This document shows positions 9,015-16,782 of a stretch of DNA of 64,000 nt, one piece after another (position 1 is the first letter of the stretch; each line of letters begins with the position of its first letter). The notes below the pieces were generated by a model, which had not been told where the DNA came from, searched no databases, and saw nothing but the letters and a program-made list of their open reading frames with translations. The DNA is from Deltaproteobacteria bacterium. Its GTDB lineage: Bacteria; Myxococcota; Kuafuiibacteriia; Kuafuiibacteriales; Kuafuiibacteriaceae. The stretch spans positions 248,001 to 312,000 of the forward strand of contig JACKEN010000004.1 in assembly GCA_020632995.1 (NCBI GenBank), in the 5' to 3' direction. The position numbers and the translations under genes were made by a program.

Positions 9015-9959
9015 TCAGCCGAGCAGCTCAGCCGGGAGCGCCGCCCCGTGGATCCACGCCTCCACCGCCCGGGCCAGGAGCTCCGGAGCGTCATGGTGGA
9101 TGTTGTGACCCGCACCGGGGACCGCCGCCGCCACCAGCCCCCGGGGGACGCCCGCCGCGGCGAGGGCCTCCGCCACCACCGCGTGCCGCGCCTCGAGGTC
9201 GTCGGGGCGCCAGGGGCTCTCGGCCCCCACCAGCGACAGCACCGGGCACCGAAAGCGCCGCCACAGGGCCTCGGCCTCCGCCCGCAGGAAGGGCTTCGCG
9301 GGAGGGGTGCGGTGCAAGGGGTCCTGCCGCCACACCACCCCGGCCTCGTCCTCCGACGGCTCGGTGAAGGTGCGGGCCAGGGCCGCCGCCCGCTCGGGGG
9401 TGAGCCGGTGGTTCATCGCCACCAGGCGCGCCGCCGCCTCGTCGAGCGAGTCCAGGGCGCGGCGGGCCGCGCGCCGCTGGGGCACGTCCCCTTCGCAACT
9501 CTTCCTGCGGAGGGCGTCGGTCCAGCTCCTCAGGCGCATCGGCTGGTCCGCGGGATCGACGAAGGGCGGGCCCATGCCCTCGAGCAGGATCAGGGCGTCG
9601 ACCCGCTCCGGCATCAGGGCCACCAGGCCCGCCGCCACGCTGCCTCCCATGGAGTGGGCCACCAGGCTGAAGCGCTCGAGGCCCAGGTGGTCCACCAGGA
9701 CCCGGAGGTCGTCGAAGTAGTCGTAGAAGTGATAGTAGCCGCCCGCCCCCACCCAGCCGCTGTGGCCGTGCCCGCGCATGTCGGGGGCGATCAGCCGGAG
9801 CGCGTCGCTCAGGTGCTCGGCCATGAACGCGTAGGACTGGCCGTGGTCCATGAAGCCGTGGATGGCGAGGACCGGGCGCCCCTCGGGCGCGCCCCAGGTG
9901 TGGTAGGCCAGCTCGAGGCCGCGCACCGCGTAGGTGGCGTGCTGGGCCGGCCCCCTCAC
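9015..9959 (-). CDS. Alpha/beta hydrolase
   Basis: A 314-residue alpha/beta-hydrolase-fold protein of normal length. Visible features are the oxyanion strand-loop A-I-H-G-F-M-D-H-G, D-M-R-G-H-G-H-S, the nucleophile elbow V-A-H-S-M-G-G-S, and the C-terminal catalytic histidine in G-A-G-H-N-I-H. The GTG start at 9959 overlaps the stop of the upstream LOG gene by 4 bp, so the two are cotranscribed and probably translationally coupled. There is no signal peptide, so it is cytoplasmic. The substrate cannot be read from sequence. Confidence 0.9.
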   Translation of the reverse strand: MRGPAQHATYAVRGLELAYHTWGAPEGRPVLAIHGFMDHGQSYAFMAEHLSDALRLIAPDMRGHGHSGWVGAGGYYHFYDYFDDLRVLVDHLGLERFSLVAHSMGGSVAAGLVALMPERVDALILLEGMGPPFVDPADQPMRLRSWTDALRRKSCEGDVPQRRAARRALDSLDEAAARLVAMNHRLTPERAAALARTFTEPSEDEAGVVWRQDPLHRTPPAKPFLRAEAEALWRRFRCPVLSLVGAESPWRPDDLEARHAVVAEALAAAGVPRGLVAAAVPGAGHNIHHDAPELLARAVEAWIHGAALPAELLG

Positions 9960-10540
9960 GGCTTGGTGATCCAGCGGGGCTCCTCGGGGATCTCGGCCTT
10001 CTCCAATGCATCGAGGAGCGCGTCCGGAGTCGACTCGGCCAACAGGAGCGCCCGGTGCTCGGGGCGCAAGAGGCCTTGCCCCACCGCGTGGTCCGCGAAG
10101 GCGAGCAGGTGCGAGTAGTAGCTGTTCACGTTGAGCAGCCCGATCGGCTTGGTGTGGTAGCGGAGCTGGGTCCAGGTGAGGACCTCGAACATCTCCTCCA
10201 TGGTGCCCCAGCCCCCGGGGAGGACGATGAAGGCGTCGGACAGGTGCCCCATCATCGCCTTCCGCGCGTGCATGGAGTCCACCACGAACAGCTCGGTGAG
10301 GCCGTCGTGGGCCACCTCCTTGGTGCGCAGGCGATCCGGGATCACACCCATGACCTGGGCCCCGCCGGCCAGCACCGCGTTGGCCACCGCCCCCATGAGC
10401 CCGACCTTGGCGCCGCCGTAGACCAGCCCGATGCCCCGGGAAGCCAGGAGGGCTCCCACCTCGGTCGCCGCGGCCAGGAAGGCCGGATCGGCGCCCTCAG
10501 CCGACCCACAGAACACGCAGATCCTCTTGAAACGGCCCAT
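9956..10540 (-). CDS. LOG family protein (lysine decarboxylase-like Rossmann fold)
   Basis: About 194 residues starting at ATG 10540 (an extra 13 in-frame residues upstream look non-native). The N-terminal nucleotide-binding segment I-C-V-F-C-G-S and the signature P-G-G-W-G-T-M-E-E-M define the LOG family. Members hydrolyse nucleoside 5'-monophosphates at the glycosidic bond, classically cytokinin riboside monophosphates in plants. The bacterial role is often unknown. First gene of a two-gene unit with the hydrolase; divergent from tldD. Confidence 0.92.
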   Translation of the reverse strand: MGRFKRICVFCGSAEGADPAFLAAATEVGALLASRGIGLVYGGAKVGLMGAVANAVLAGGAQVMGVIPDRLRTKEVAHDGLTELFVVDSMHARKAMMGHLSDAFIVLPGGWGTMEEMFEVLTWTQLRYHTKPIGLLNVNSYYSHLLAFADHAVGQGLLRPEHRALLLAESTPDALLDALEKAEIPEEPRWITKP

Positions 10541-10622
10541 GGAGGGTCCCCGGGTAGCCCTTGGGGCGGTCGGTGGCAAGCCGGGTGTTTGCCGCCGCTT
10601 CGGGGGTTGCTACCGTGCCGGC

Positions 10623-12067
10623 ATGAGCAGTCGCTACCACGCGCCGTTCGCGCCCGGCGGCCCCCTGGCCATCGACGCGGAGCTTGCGCGGCGCCTCCTG
10701 TCCGCCGCCCTCGAGAAGGGCGGAGAGTATGCAGATCTCTACTTCGAGTACCGAGCCTCGGGGAGCCTCTCCCTCGAGGAGGGGATCCTGAAGGGCGCGG
10801 GCCGTGGGGTCACCATGGGCCTCGGGGTGCGGGTGCAGAAGGGCGAGGCCACCGGCTACGCCTACACCGAGCAGCTGGTGCCCGAGGCGATGTTCAACGC
10901 CGCCCGCACCGCGGGCCAGATCGCGGCGGGGGGCGACACCGTGGCGGTGGCCGCGCCGGCGCTGCGAGGGCTGCCGCGGCGCTACGACGACGAGCGCCTC
11001 ACCCTGCTCGCGGCGGGGCCCGACAAGCGGGACCTGCTGCGGCGCGCCGACAAGGCGGCGCGGGCCTACGACCCGCGGATCCAGCGGGTGCAGGCCAGCT
11101 TGACGGAGGAGATCCGGGAGATCCTCGTCGCGAACAGCGAGGGGGCCATGGTCCACGACCGGCAACCGCTGTTGCGCTTCGGGGTCTACGTCATCGCCGA
11201 GGAGGGCGCCCTGCGCCAGGGCGGCTCCAGCGGCGGCGGCGGGCGGGTGGATCTGTCGTACTTCCTGCTCGCGGGCAGAAAGCCCGAGGACCACGGCAAG
11301 GAGGCGGCCCGCGTGGCCATCGACATGCTCCACGCCGAGGACGCCCCCGCGGGCGAGCTCCCGGTGGTGCTCGCCCCCGGCGACTCCGGGATCCTGCTCC
11401 ACGAGGCGGTGGGGCACGGCCTCGAGGCGGACTTCAACCGCAAGGGCACCAGCAACTACTCCGGGCAGGTCGGCAACCCCGTGGCGTCCGAGCTGGTGAC
11501 GGTGGTGGACGACCCCACCCTGCCGAGCGCGCGGGGCTCCATCAACGTGGACGACGAGGGGCACGACGCCAAGCCGGTGACCCTCATCGAGCAGGGTATC
11601 TTGCGCGGCTACATGCAGGATCGGCAGAGCAGCCTGCACTTTCAAGACCGCGTCCGGGGAACGGCCGGCGCGAGAGCTTCAAGAGCGCGCCCATGCCCCG
11701 TATGACCAACACCATCATGCTCGGCGGGCCGCACGAGCCGGAGGAGATCATCAAGAGCGTCAAGAAGGGGGTCTTCGCCAAGCGCTTCTCGGGCGGGCAG
11801 GTGAACATCTCGAACGGGGACTTCGTGTTCTCGCTCACCGAGAGCTACCTGATCGAGGACGGCAAGATCACCGCGCCCCTGAAGGGCGTGAACCTGATCG
11901 GGAACGGCCCCGACGTCCTCCGCAAGGTCGACATGCTGGGCACCGACGTAGAGGTGTCGGACGGCATCTGGACCTGCGGCAAGGAGGGCCAGTCGGTGCC
12001 GGTGGGCGTGGGGTGCTCCACGACCCGGATCTCCGCCATCACGGTGGGCGGGACGAAGGTGGGCTGA
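10623..12067 (+). CDS. tldD: TldD family metalloprotease (frame change near 11650)
   Basis: About 482 residues. The start at ATG 10623 is chosen because upstream in-frame residues do not look coding. The zinc motif H-E-A-V-G-H (His codon 11400, near residue 260), followed by G-L-E-A-D-F-N-R-K, is diagnostic of TldD. A one-base break falls between the D-R-Q-S-S region and G-N-G-R-R-E-S-F; sense then continues through P-M-P-R-M-T-N-T to the stop at 12067. TldD with TldE forms a heterodimeric zinc protease acting on unfolded or modified peptides (E. coli microcin B17 maturation, CcdA degradation). The tldE partner starts 4 bp downstream. Confidence 0.93.
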
Positions 12068-12071
12068 GGCG

Positions 12072-13442
12072 ATGAAGAGCGATGACGTGAAGGCACTGAT
12101 CGACCTGGGCGCGCGGGTGGTGGAGGCGGCCAGGAAGGCCGGCGCCGACGTGGCCGAGGTGCTGGCGGTGGACAGCGCGGACCTGTCGGCGAAGGTGCGG
12201 ATGGGCGAGCCCGAGCTGATCGAGGAGGCGGGCAGCCATGGGCTGGGCCTGCGGGTGATCAAGGAGGGCCGGAGCGCGATCACCTACACCTCGGATCCCA
12301 CCGAGGACGGCCTGGCCGCCCTGGTGGCGGACGCGCTGGAGCTGGCCGCGCTCTCGGAGCCGGACGAGCTGGCCCTGCCCCCGGACCCGTCCGAGCTCGC
12401 CACCGCCTTCCCCGAGCTGGACCTCTACGACCCGGCGGGCGGCGGGGTGGACGCGGCCCAGGCCACCGAGTGGGCCCTGGCGGCGGAGCAGGCGGCGCGA
12501 GACGTGGATCCGCGCATCACCAACAGCGAAGGCGCGACCTACGGTCGAACCCGGAGCGCGGTGGCCCTTGTGACGAGCGGCGGCTTCAGCGCGGGCTATC
12601 GCGGCTCCTACCAGTCGCTCCACGTGGCGCCGATCGCGGACGACGCGGACGGGAAGAAGCGCAACGGCTTCTACTGGGACGCGCGGCGGCACCTCGCCGC
12701 CATGGCCACGCCGGAGTCGGTGGGCCAGGAGGCGGCGCGCCGCACCCTCGCCAAGCTGGGCGCGAAGAAGGTGCCCACCGCCGAGGTGCCGGTGGTGTTC
12801 GACCCCGACGCGGGCCGGGCGCTCTTGTCGCTCTTCTTCTCGTGCGTGTCCGGCGGCGCGATCTACAAGCGGGCCAGCTACCTCATCGGCAAGGAGGGGG
12901 AGCGGGTGGCGTCGGACCTCGTGACCTTCGTGGACGACCCGCTCCTCGCCCGCGCCCCCGGCTCGCGGCCCTTCGACGGCGAGGGGCTGGCCTCGCGCCG
13001 GAACGTGGTGGTGGAGCAAGGCATCTTGCGCACCTGGCTGATGGACACCTACAGCGCGCGGAAGCTCGACAAGCAGAGCACCGCCAGCGCGGCTCGAGGC
13101 GTGGGCGGGCGGCCCAGCGTGGCCCCCACCAACTTCCACCTCCTGGCCGGGAGCGCGAGCGCCGAGGAGGTCGTGGCCGGGGTGAAGTCCGGTCTCTACG
13201 TCACGTCGATGATGGGCTTCGGCTTCAACGCGGTCACCGGCGACTTCAGCCGGGGCGCGGAGGGCTTCTGGATCGAGGACGGCAAGCTGACCTTCCCGGT
13301 GAGCGAGGTGACGATCTCATTGAACTTCAATGAGCTGTGGGCCTCGGTGGACGCGGTGGCCTCCGACCTCGACCCGAAGACGCGCTACGCCTGCCCCACC
13401 TTCCGGGTGAGCAAGATGACCCTCGCCGGCACCTCGGCATGA
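12072..13442 (+). CDS. tldE: TldE/PmbA family subunit
   Basis: A 456-residue intact protein homologous to TldD but lacking the HExxxH motif, as expected for the non-catalytic partner. Recognisable family blocks are N-S-E-G-A-T-Y and the C-terminal G-F-G-F-N-A-V-T-G-D-F-S-R-G-A-E-G. ATG 12072 follows the tldD stop by 4 bp with GGCTGAGG as likely ribosome site. The stop overlaps the ATG of the HAD gene (ATGA at 13439-13442), so tldD-tldE-HAD are one transcription unit. Confidence 0.94.
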   Translation: MKSDDVKALIDLGARVVEAARKAGADVAEVLAVDSADLSAKVRMGEPELIEEAGSHGLGLRVIKEGRSAITYTSDPTEDGLAALVADALELAALSEPDELALPPDPSELATAFPELDLYDPAGGGVDAAQATEWALAAEQAARDVDPRITNSEGATYGRTRSAVALVTSGGFSAGYRGSYQSLHVAPIADDADGKKRNGFYWDARRHLAAMATPESVGQEAARRTLAKLGAKKVPTAEVPVVFDPDAGRALLSLFFSCVSGGAIYKRASYLIGKEGERVASDLVTFVDDPLLARAPGSRPFDGEGLASRRNVVVEQGILRTWLMDTYSARKLDKQSTASAARGVGGRPSVAPTNFHLLAGSASAEEVVAGVKSGLYVTSMMGFGFNAVTGDFSRGAEGFWIEDGKLTFPVSEVTISLNFNELWASVDAVASDLDPKTRYACPTFRVSKMTLAGTSA

Positions 13443-14452
13443 GCATCCCCGAGACCACCGCTCGAGCCCTGGCCGAGGCCCACGCCGTGGTGCTCCTCGA
13501 CGCCTACGGGGTCCTGGTCACCGGCCACGGGGTCATCCCGGGCGCCCCGGAGTTCATCCGCGACCTCGACGCGGCGGGCCGAGCGTACCTGGTGCTCACC
13601 AACGACGCCTCCAAGCACCCCACCACCGCGGTGAAGCGCTACGCGGCATGGGGGCTGATGCTGGACGCCTCGCGTATCATCACCTCGGGCTCGCTCCTGG
13701 CCCCCTACTTCGCGCAAGAGGGGTTGCAGGGGGCCCGCACCATGGTGATGGGCCCGCCCGACGCCGAGGCCTACGCCCGGGAGGCGGGGGCCGAGGTGGT
13801 GCCCCTGACGAGCGTCGATGCCGACGTGCTGGTGGTGGCGGACGAGGCCGGCTACCCCTTCCTCGAGACCCTGGACCACGTGCTCAGCGTGGTCCTCTAC
13901 CGGGCCGAGCGCGGCGAGCCCATGCGCCTGGTCCTCCCCAACCCGGACCTCATCTACCCCAAGCGCAAGGGAGCCGGCCCGGGACCCGATGCGGCAAGCG
14001 GAGCGCGCAGCGGGCCCACGGCCCGCGGAGACGGGTGGGACGGCTCCGCCGGCCCGGGACCCGATGCGGCAAGCGGAGCGCGCAGCGGGCCCACGGCCCG
14101 CGGAGACGGGTGGGACGGCTCCGCCGGCCCGGGACCCGAACGTATGGAGTTCGGCATCGCGGCGGGGAGCATCGCGCGGGTGCTCGAGGACGCGCTCCAG
14201 CTCCGGCACCCGGGGCAGGAAGGCCTGCGCTTCGCCCGGCTCGGCAAGCCCTATCGCGCGATCTACGAGGCCGCCCTGACCCGCACCGGCACCATGGACA
14301 TGGTCATGATCGGCGACACGCTGGCCACCGACATCCGCGGGGCCCGGGGCTTCGGGCTCGCGGCGGGGCTCGCCACCTGGGGCCTCACCGGCCCGCTTCC
14401 AGCCGATCTGCCGGAGTCGGAGCGCCCCACCCACCTGGTGCGGTCGTTCTGA
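13439..14452 (+). CDS. HAD-IIA (NagD-like) phosphatase with in-frame repeat insertion
   Basis: A 337-residue HAD hydrolase. Motif I is L-L-D-A-Y-G-V-L (nucleophile Asp; the usual second Asp is Tyr here, as in some class IIA members), motif II is V-L-T-N-D-A, and motif IV is M-I-G-D-T-L-A-T-D. Between N-P-D-L-I-Y-P-K-R-K-G and M-E-F-G-I-A-A-G, normally almost adjacent in NagD-like proteins, sits a 55-residue Gly/Ala/Asp-rich insertion (residues 179-233) encoded exactly by the repeat element at 13973-14137. Removing it leaves about 282 residues, the normal family size. Cotranscribed with tldDE. The substrate is unknown; whether the insertion is tolerated at the C2 cap border is an open question. 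Confidence 0.88.
   Translation: MSIPETTARALAEAHAVVLLDAYGVLVTGHGVIPGAPEFIRDLDAAGRAYLVLTNDASKHPTTAVKRYAAWGLMLDASRIITSGSLLAPYFAQEGLQGARTMVMGPPDAEAYAREAGAEVVPLTSVDADVLVVADEAGYPFLETLDHVLSVVLYRAERGEPMRLVLPNPDLIYPKRKGAGPGPDAASGARSGPTARGDGWDGSAGPGPDAASGARSGPTARGDGWDGSAGPGPERMEFGIAAGSIARVLEDALQLRHPGQEGLRFARLGKPYRAIYEAALTRTGTMDMVMIGDTLATDIRGARGFGLAAGLATWGLTGPLPADLPESERPTHLVRSF
13973..14137. repeat. In-frame palindromic repeat element, copy 2 (tandem)
   Basis: Three copies of the 15-bp direct repeat GCCGGCCCGGGACCC (13973-13987, 14048-14062, 14123-14137) enclose two identical 60-bp spacers, giving a 75-bp period and 165 bp in all, a multiple of three. Each spacer holds a perfect 7-bp stem with 3-nt loop, GCGGGCC-CAC-GGCCCGC, at 14010-14026 and 14085-14101. 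The unit is the reverse-strand relative of the element at 2936-3038. The stems differ at two base pairs and both differences are compensated. At least three frames through the unit are open. Confidence 0.9.
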
Positions 14453-14464
14453 CCGAGCTCGTCG

Positions 14465-15212
14465 TCAACACGGCTTGCGAAGCACGTAGAGCCCATCGAA
14501 CCAGACATCGTCCAGGGGCTGGATGACCACCTCGTCGCCCGGGCGGGCGTGGATGACGAAGACCTGCCCACCCTCCACGTGGTGCACGAGTCCGGTGTGC
14601 CAGACGCCGTAGCGCAGGCCGTCCTGCACCAGGAGCGGAGAGTCCGCCTCCAGGTTGTACCCTTCGGCCAGGAAGAACAGGACGTCCCCCGGCCTCAGGC
14701 GATCCGGCTTCAGCGCCGAGCGGAGGACGCCGCCGAGCCCCGGCGCCGGCCGACCGAGGAGGCGCCGGCGCACGCTGACGCTGGGCATCACCGAGAAGCG
14801 GGTCCATGGGACGCCGAAGACCTCCTCGTAGGCGAAGAAGATGAGGGACTGGCAGTCCACGCCGTCGGGGCAGCGGACCCGCCGCCCGTCTCGCCGACAC
14901 CCGCGCCGGCCGGCCCGGCCGCCCAGAGACGTACTCGGTGCCCAGCCACCGCTCGGCGGCCTCGACGACTCGAGCGCGGTTCGGGCAGCGGCGGGACTCG
15001 CGGTCACCGGCGATGGCTGGGCGCTCCGGAGCCGGGCGGCGAGGGTCACTGGCCCGGGTCGAGGCGGCGGGCCGAAGCCCGGTGGAGGTCCGGGTCGCCG
15101 AGCTGGGTGGAGCCCCGGTGGACGGCTGGGCAGGCTCGGGCAGGCGCCCCGGCGCGATCCCCGGGGGCCCAGCGACCAGGCAGAGGGCCAGGGCGAGGGC
15201 ATGCACGAGCAC
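14465..15212 (-). CDS. NlpC/P60-like cell-wall hydrolase (frame change near 14915)
   Basis: The proposed GTG start at 15212 gives a short signal-like segment (L-V-H-A-L-A-L-A-L-C-L-V-A-G), followed by a Pro/Ser-rich linker. The catalytic part begins V-V-E-A-A-E-R-W-L-G-T-E-Y-V; a break then shifts frame, and it resumes at C-P-D-G-V-D-C-Q-S-L-I-F-F-A-Y with the nucleophile Cys. The catalytic His lies in Y-G-V-W-H-T-G-L-V-H, and V-F-V-I-H-A closes the fold. Such enzymes cleave peptidoglycan stem peptides or act as amidases on other substrates. An upstream TTG start near 15300 is possible. Divergent from the lipoprotein at 15303. Confidence 0.6.
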
Positions 15213-15302
15213 GGAACCGCAGGCCACGAGGCGCCGATTTCCTTGGGTGGGCTCGGGCAGCTCCGGGAAGACCGTGGCGACGACGACGTAGTACAAGCCG
15301 TG

Positions 15303-16400
15303 GTGGTGCGTCCGTCGGTCCTGGGCCTGGTGGCCCTCCTGGTCACCCTGCCCCTGGCCGCCTGCCAGTGCGGCGACGAGCGCCCCGGCGGCCCGGCGCC
15401 TGCCCACGACTCGGGCCTGGCCGATGACGCGGGCGACGACGCGGGTCAGGGATCGGACGACGCCGGCGAGCAGGACTCCGGCCCGGCCGATGCGGGCTTC
15501 GCCGACGCGGGCTTCGCCGACGCAGGCTTCACCGATGCAGGCTTCACCGATGCAGGCTTCGCCGACACCGGCCTCGAGGCGGACAGCGGGTGGGATGCAG
15601 GCTGGCCTGCAGACTCGGGCGTGGACCCCGACGCCGGCATCAACGACTCGGGCGTAGACCACCCCGACACCGGCGTCATGGACTCGGGCGCGGACCCCGA
15701 CGCTGGCCTGCCGCCCGACGCAGGTCTCCCTGCAGACTCTGGCCTGCCTCCCGACGCAGGCCTCCCTGCAGACTCTGGCCTCCCTGCAGACTCTGGCCTC
15801 CCGCCCGACTCCGGCCTGCCGCCCGACTCCGGCCTGCCGCCCGACTCCGGCGTAGCGCCCGATGCAGGCTTCCCGCCCGACTCCGGCGTCATCCCCGGCC
15901 AGGGCGACCTGTGGATCGAGATCCAATACGCGGGCGCCTACACCCCGCGCTCACCGCGCTGGTACTACTCCAACAGCCCGGGCTGGACCGCGGCGGACTG
16001 GGACTTCCTGGGCAGCACGACCACCGGGGCCGAGGTCTGGGATCTCCAGAACAACAGCCAGGTCATCGACGATCACGTGGGGCGCGCGGTCATCGTGTCC
16101 GGCCGGCTCCAGCTCATGTTCGGCCTGCAGCGCCTCACCAGCACCGGCCAGGTCACGGTCGAGATGGAGGGCCGCAGCTACGCGTGCTGCTCGCCGGTGC
16201 AGATGGACATCTACAACCCCGCCACCGGGTGCGGGGTCACCGCGTCGATGAGCCAGTCGTGGACCCCCACCCAGCTCAACCTCGACCTCAGCGGCTGCTT
16301 CACCCTCGGCTCCAACCTCCAGGCGATCCGCATCGACCCCACCTCCGGCACCGCCGCGATCACCAGGATGCGCCTGACCTTCCACAGCGCCACCTGGTAG
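15303..16400 (+). CDS. Lipoprotein with long D-A/S-G-L/F repeat linker
   Basis: About 365 residues from one of three consecutive GTG codons at 15300-15308; signal peptide with lipobox L-A-A-C. Residues about 25-200 are low-complexity units of the type P/A-D-S/A-G-L/F, partly identical at DNA level (the repeated CTGCAGACTCTGGCCT around 15729-15800). The C-terminal 165 residues form a distinct domain rich in aromatic and Thr residues with paired cysteines (Y-A-C-C-S-P-V), probably beta-rich and extracellular. The function is not recognised. No obvious ribosome site precedes the start, so the exact start is uncertain. Confidence 0.8.
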   Translation: MVRPSVLGLVALLVTLPLAACQCGDERPGGPAPAHDSGLADDAGDDAGQGSDDAGEQDSGPADAGFADAGFADAGFTDAGFTDAGFADTGLEADSGWDAGWPADSGVDPDAGINDSGVDHPDTGVMDSGADPDAGLPPDAGLPADSGLPPDAGLPADSGLPADSGLPPDSGLPPDSGLPPDSGVAPDAGFPPDSGVIPGQGDLWIEIQYAGAYTPRSPRWYYSNSPGWTAADWDFLGSTTTGAEVWDLQNNSQVIDDHVGRAVIVSGRLQLMFGLQRLTSTGQVTVEMEGRSYACCSPVQMDIYNPATGCGVTASMSQSWTPTQLNLDLSGCFTLGSNLQAIRIDPTSGTAAITRMRLTFHSATW

Positions 16401-16415
16401 CGTCGGCAGCGCCTG

Positions 16416-16782
16416 ATGAGTCCGGAGTACAAGCTGACCGTAGATCGCTGTGCCCTGGCAGCTAGGCGCCCTACGTTCAACGGCCTGCCAACCTCTTTCT
16501 CTTTCTCGATGCACAGCGCCCGCAGCCTTCCGGGTTCCTGGGCTGGCATCCACGCCCGCTTCGCGCCTGCTCGCCGCGCGGCCTGGCTGAACATGGTGGA
16601 GATCCCTTTCGAAACTCCAGTGCCGGTCTCAGGATCGGACCGACCCTGAGCGCCTGCAGGCCGCGCAGCGCAACGACTCCGGAGCCTGGGTGAAGTGGCT
16701 GTTCACCGTCGAGAAGGCTCGCCGGAAGATGGGGCGGTCCTACCCAGACCCCGAAGCCGCCGAGCGAGCGGAGGCCGCCTGA
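16416..16782 (+). pseudogene. IS630-type transposase C-terminal remnant
   Basis: Two overlapping frames carry IS630-like blocks. One reads R-F-A-P-A-R-R-A-A-W-L-N-M-V-E-I (16563-16604), matching the family F-T-P-x-x-x-S-W-L-N-M-V-E block that supplies the last catalytic Glu. The other reads D-P-E-R-L, R-N-D-S-G, then V-K-W-L-F-T-V-E-K-A-R-R-K-M-G-R-S-Y-P (16690-16746) and stops at 16782, like the usual W-x-F-T-x-x-x-A-R-x-K-L-x-x-x-Y-P end. The N-terminal catalytic region is missing and the frame is broken, so it is inactive. No terminal inverted repeats were recognised. It overlaps the 3' end of the adjacent beta-barrel gene on the other strand. Confidence 0.65.

Noticed and set aside
8795..9115. 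Minus-strand ORF of 106 residues
   Set aside because: Arg/Ser-rich without family features, overlaps the hydrolase gene and the repeat patch; its A-A-R-R-A-G-A-K-R piece is the antisense of the IS630-like scrap.
10055..11645. Long alternative frames over tldD on both strands
   Set aside because: Only the 3' part of the 10055 frame (after about 11650) carries TldD motifs; the rest is Arg/Gly-rich shadow sequence.
13973..14137. CRISPR-like array
   Set aside because: Repeats of 15 bp alternate with spacers that are identical to each other, inside a coding frame and without cas genes, so it is a tandem repeat and not CRISPR.
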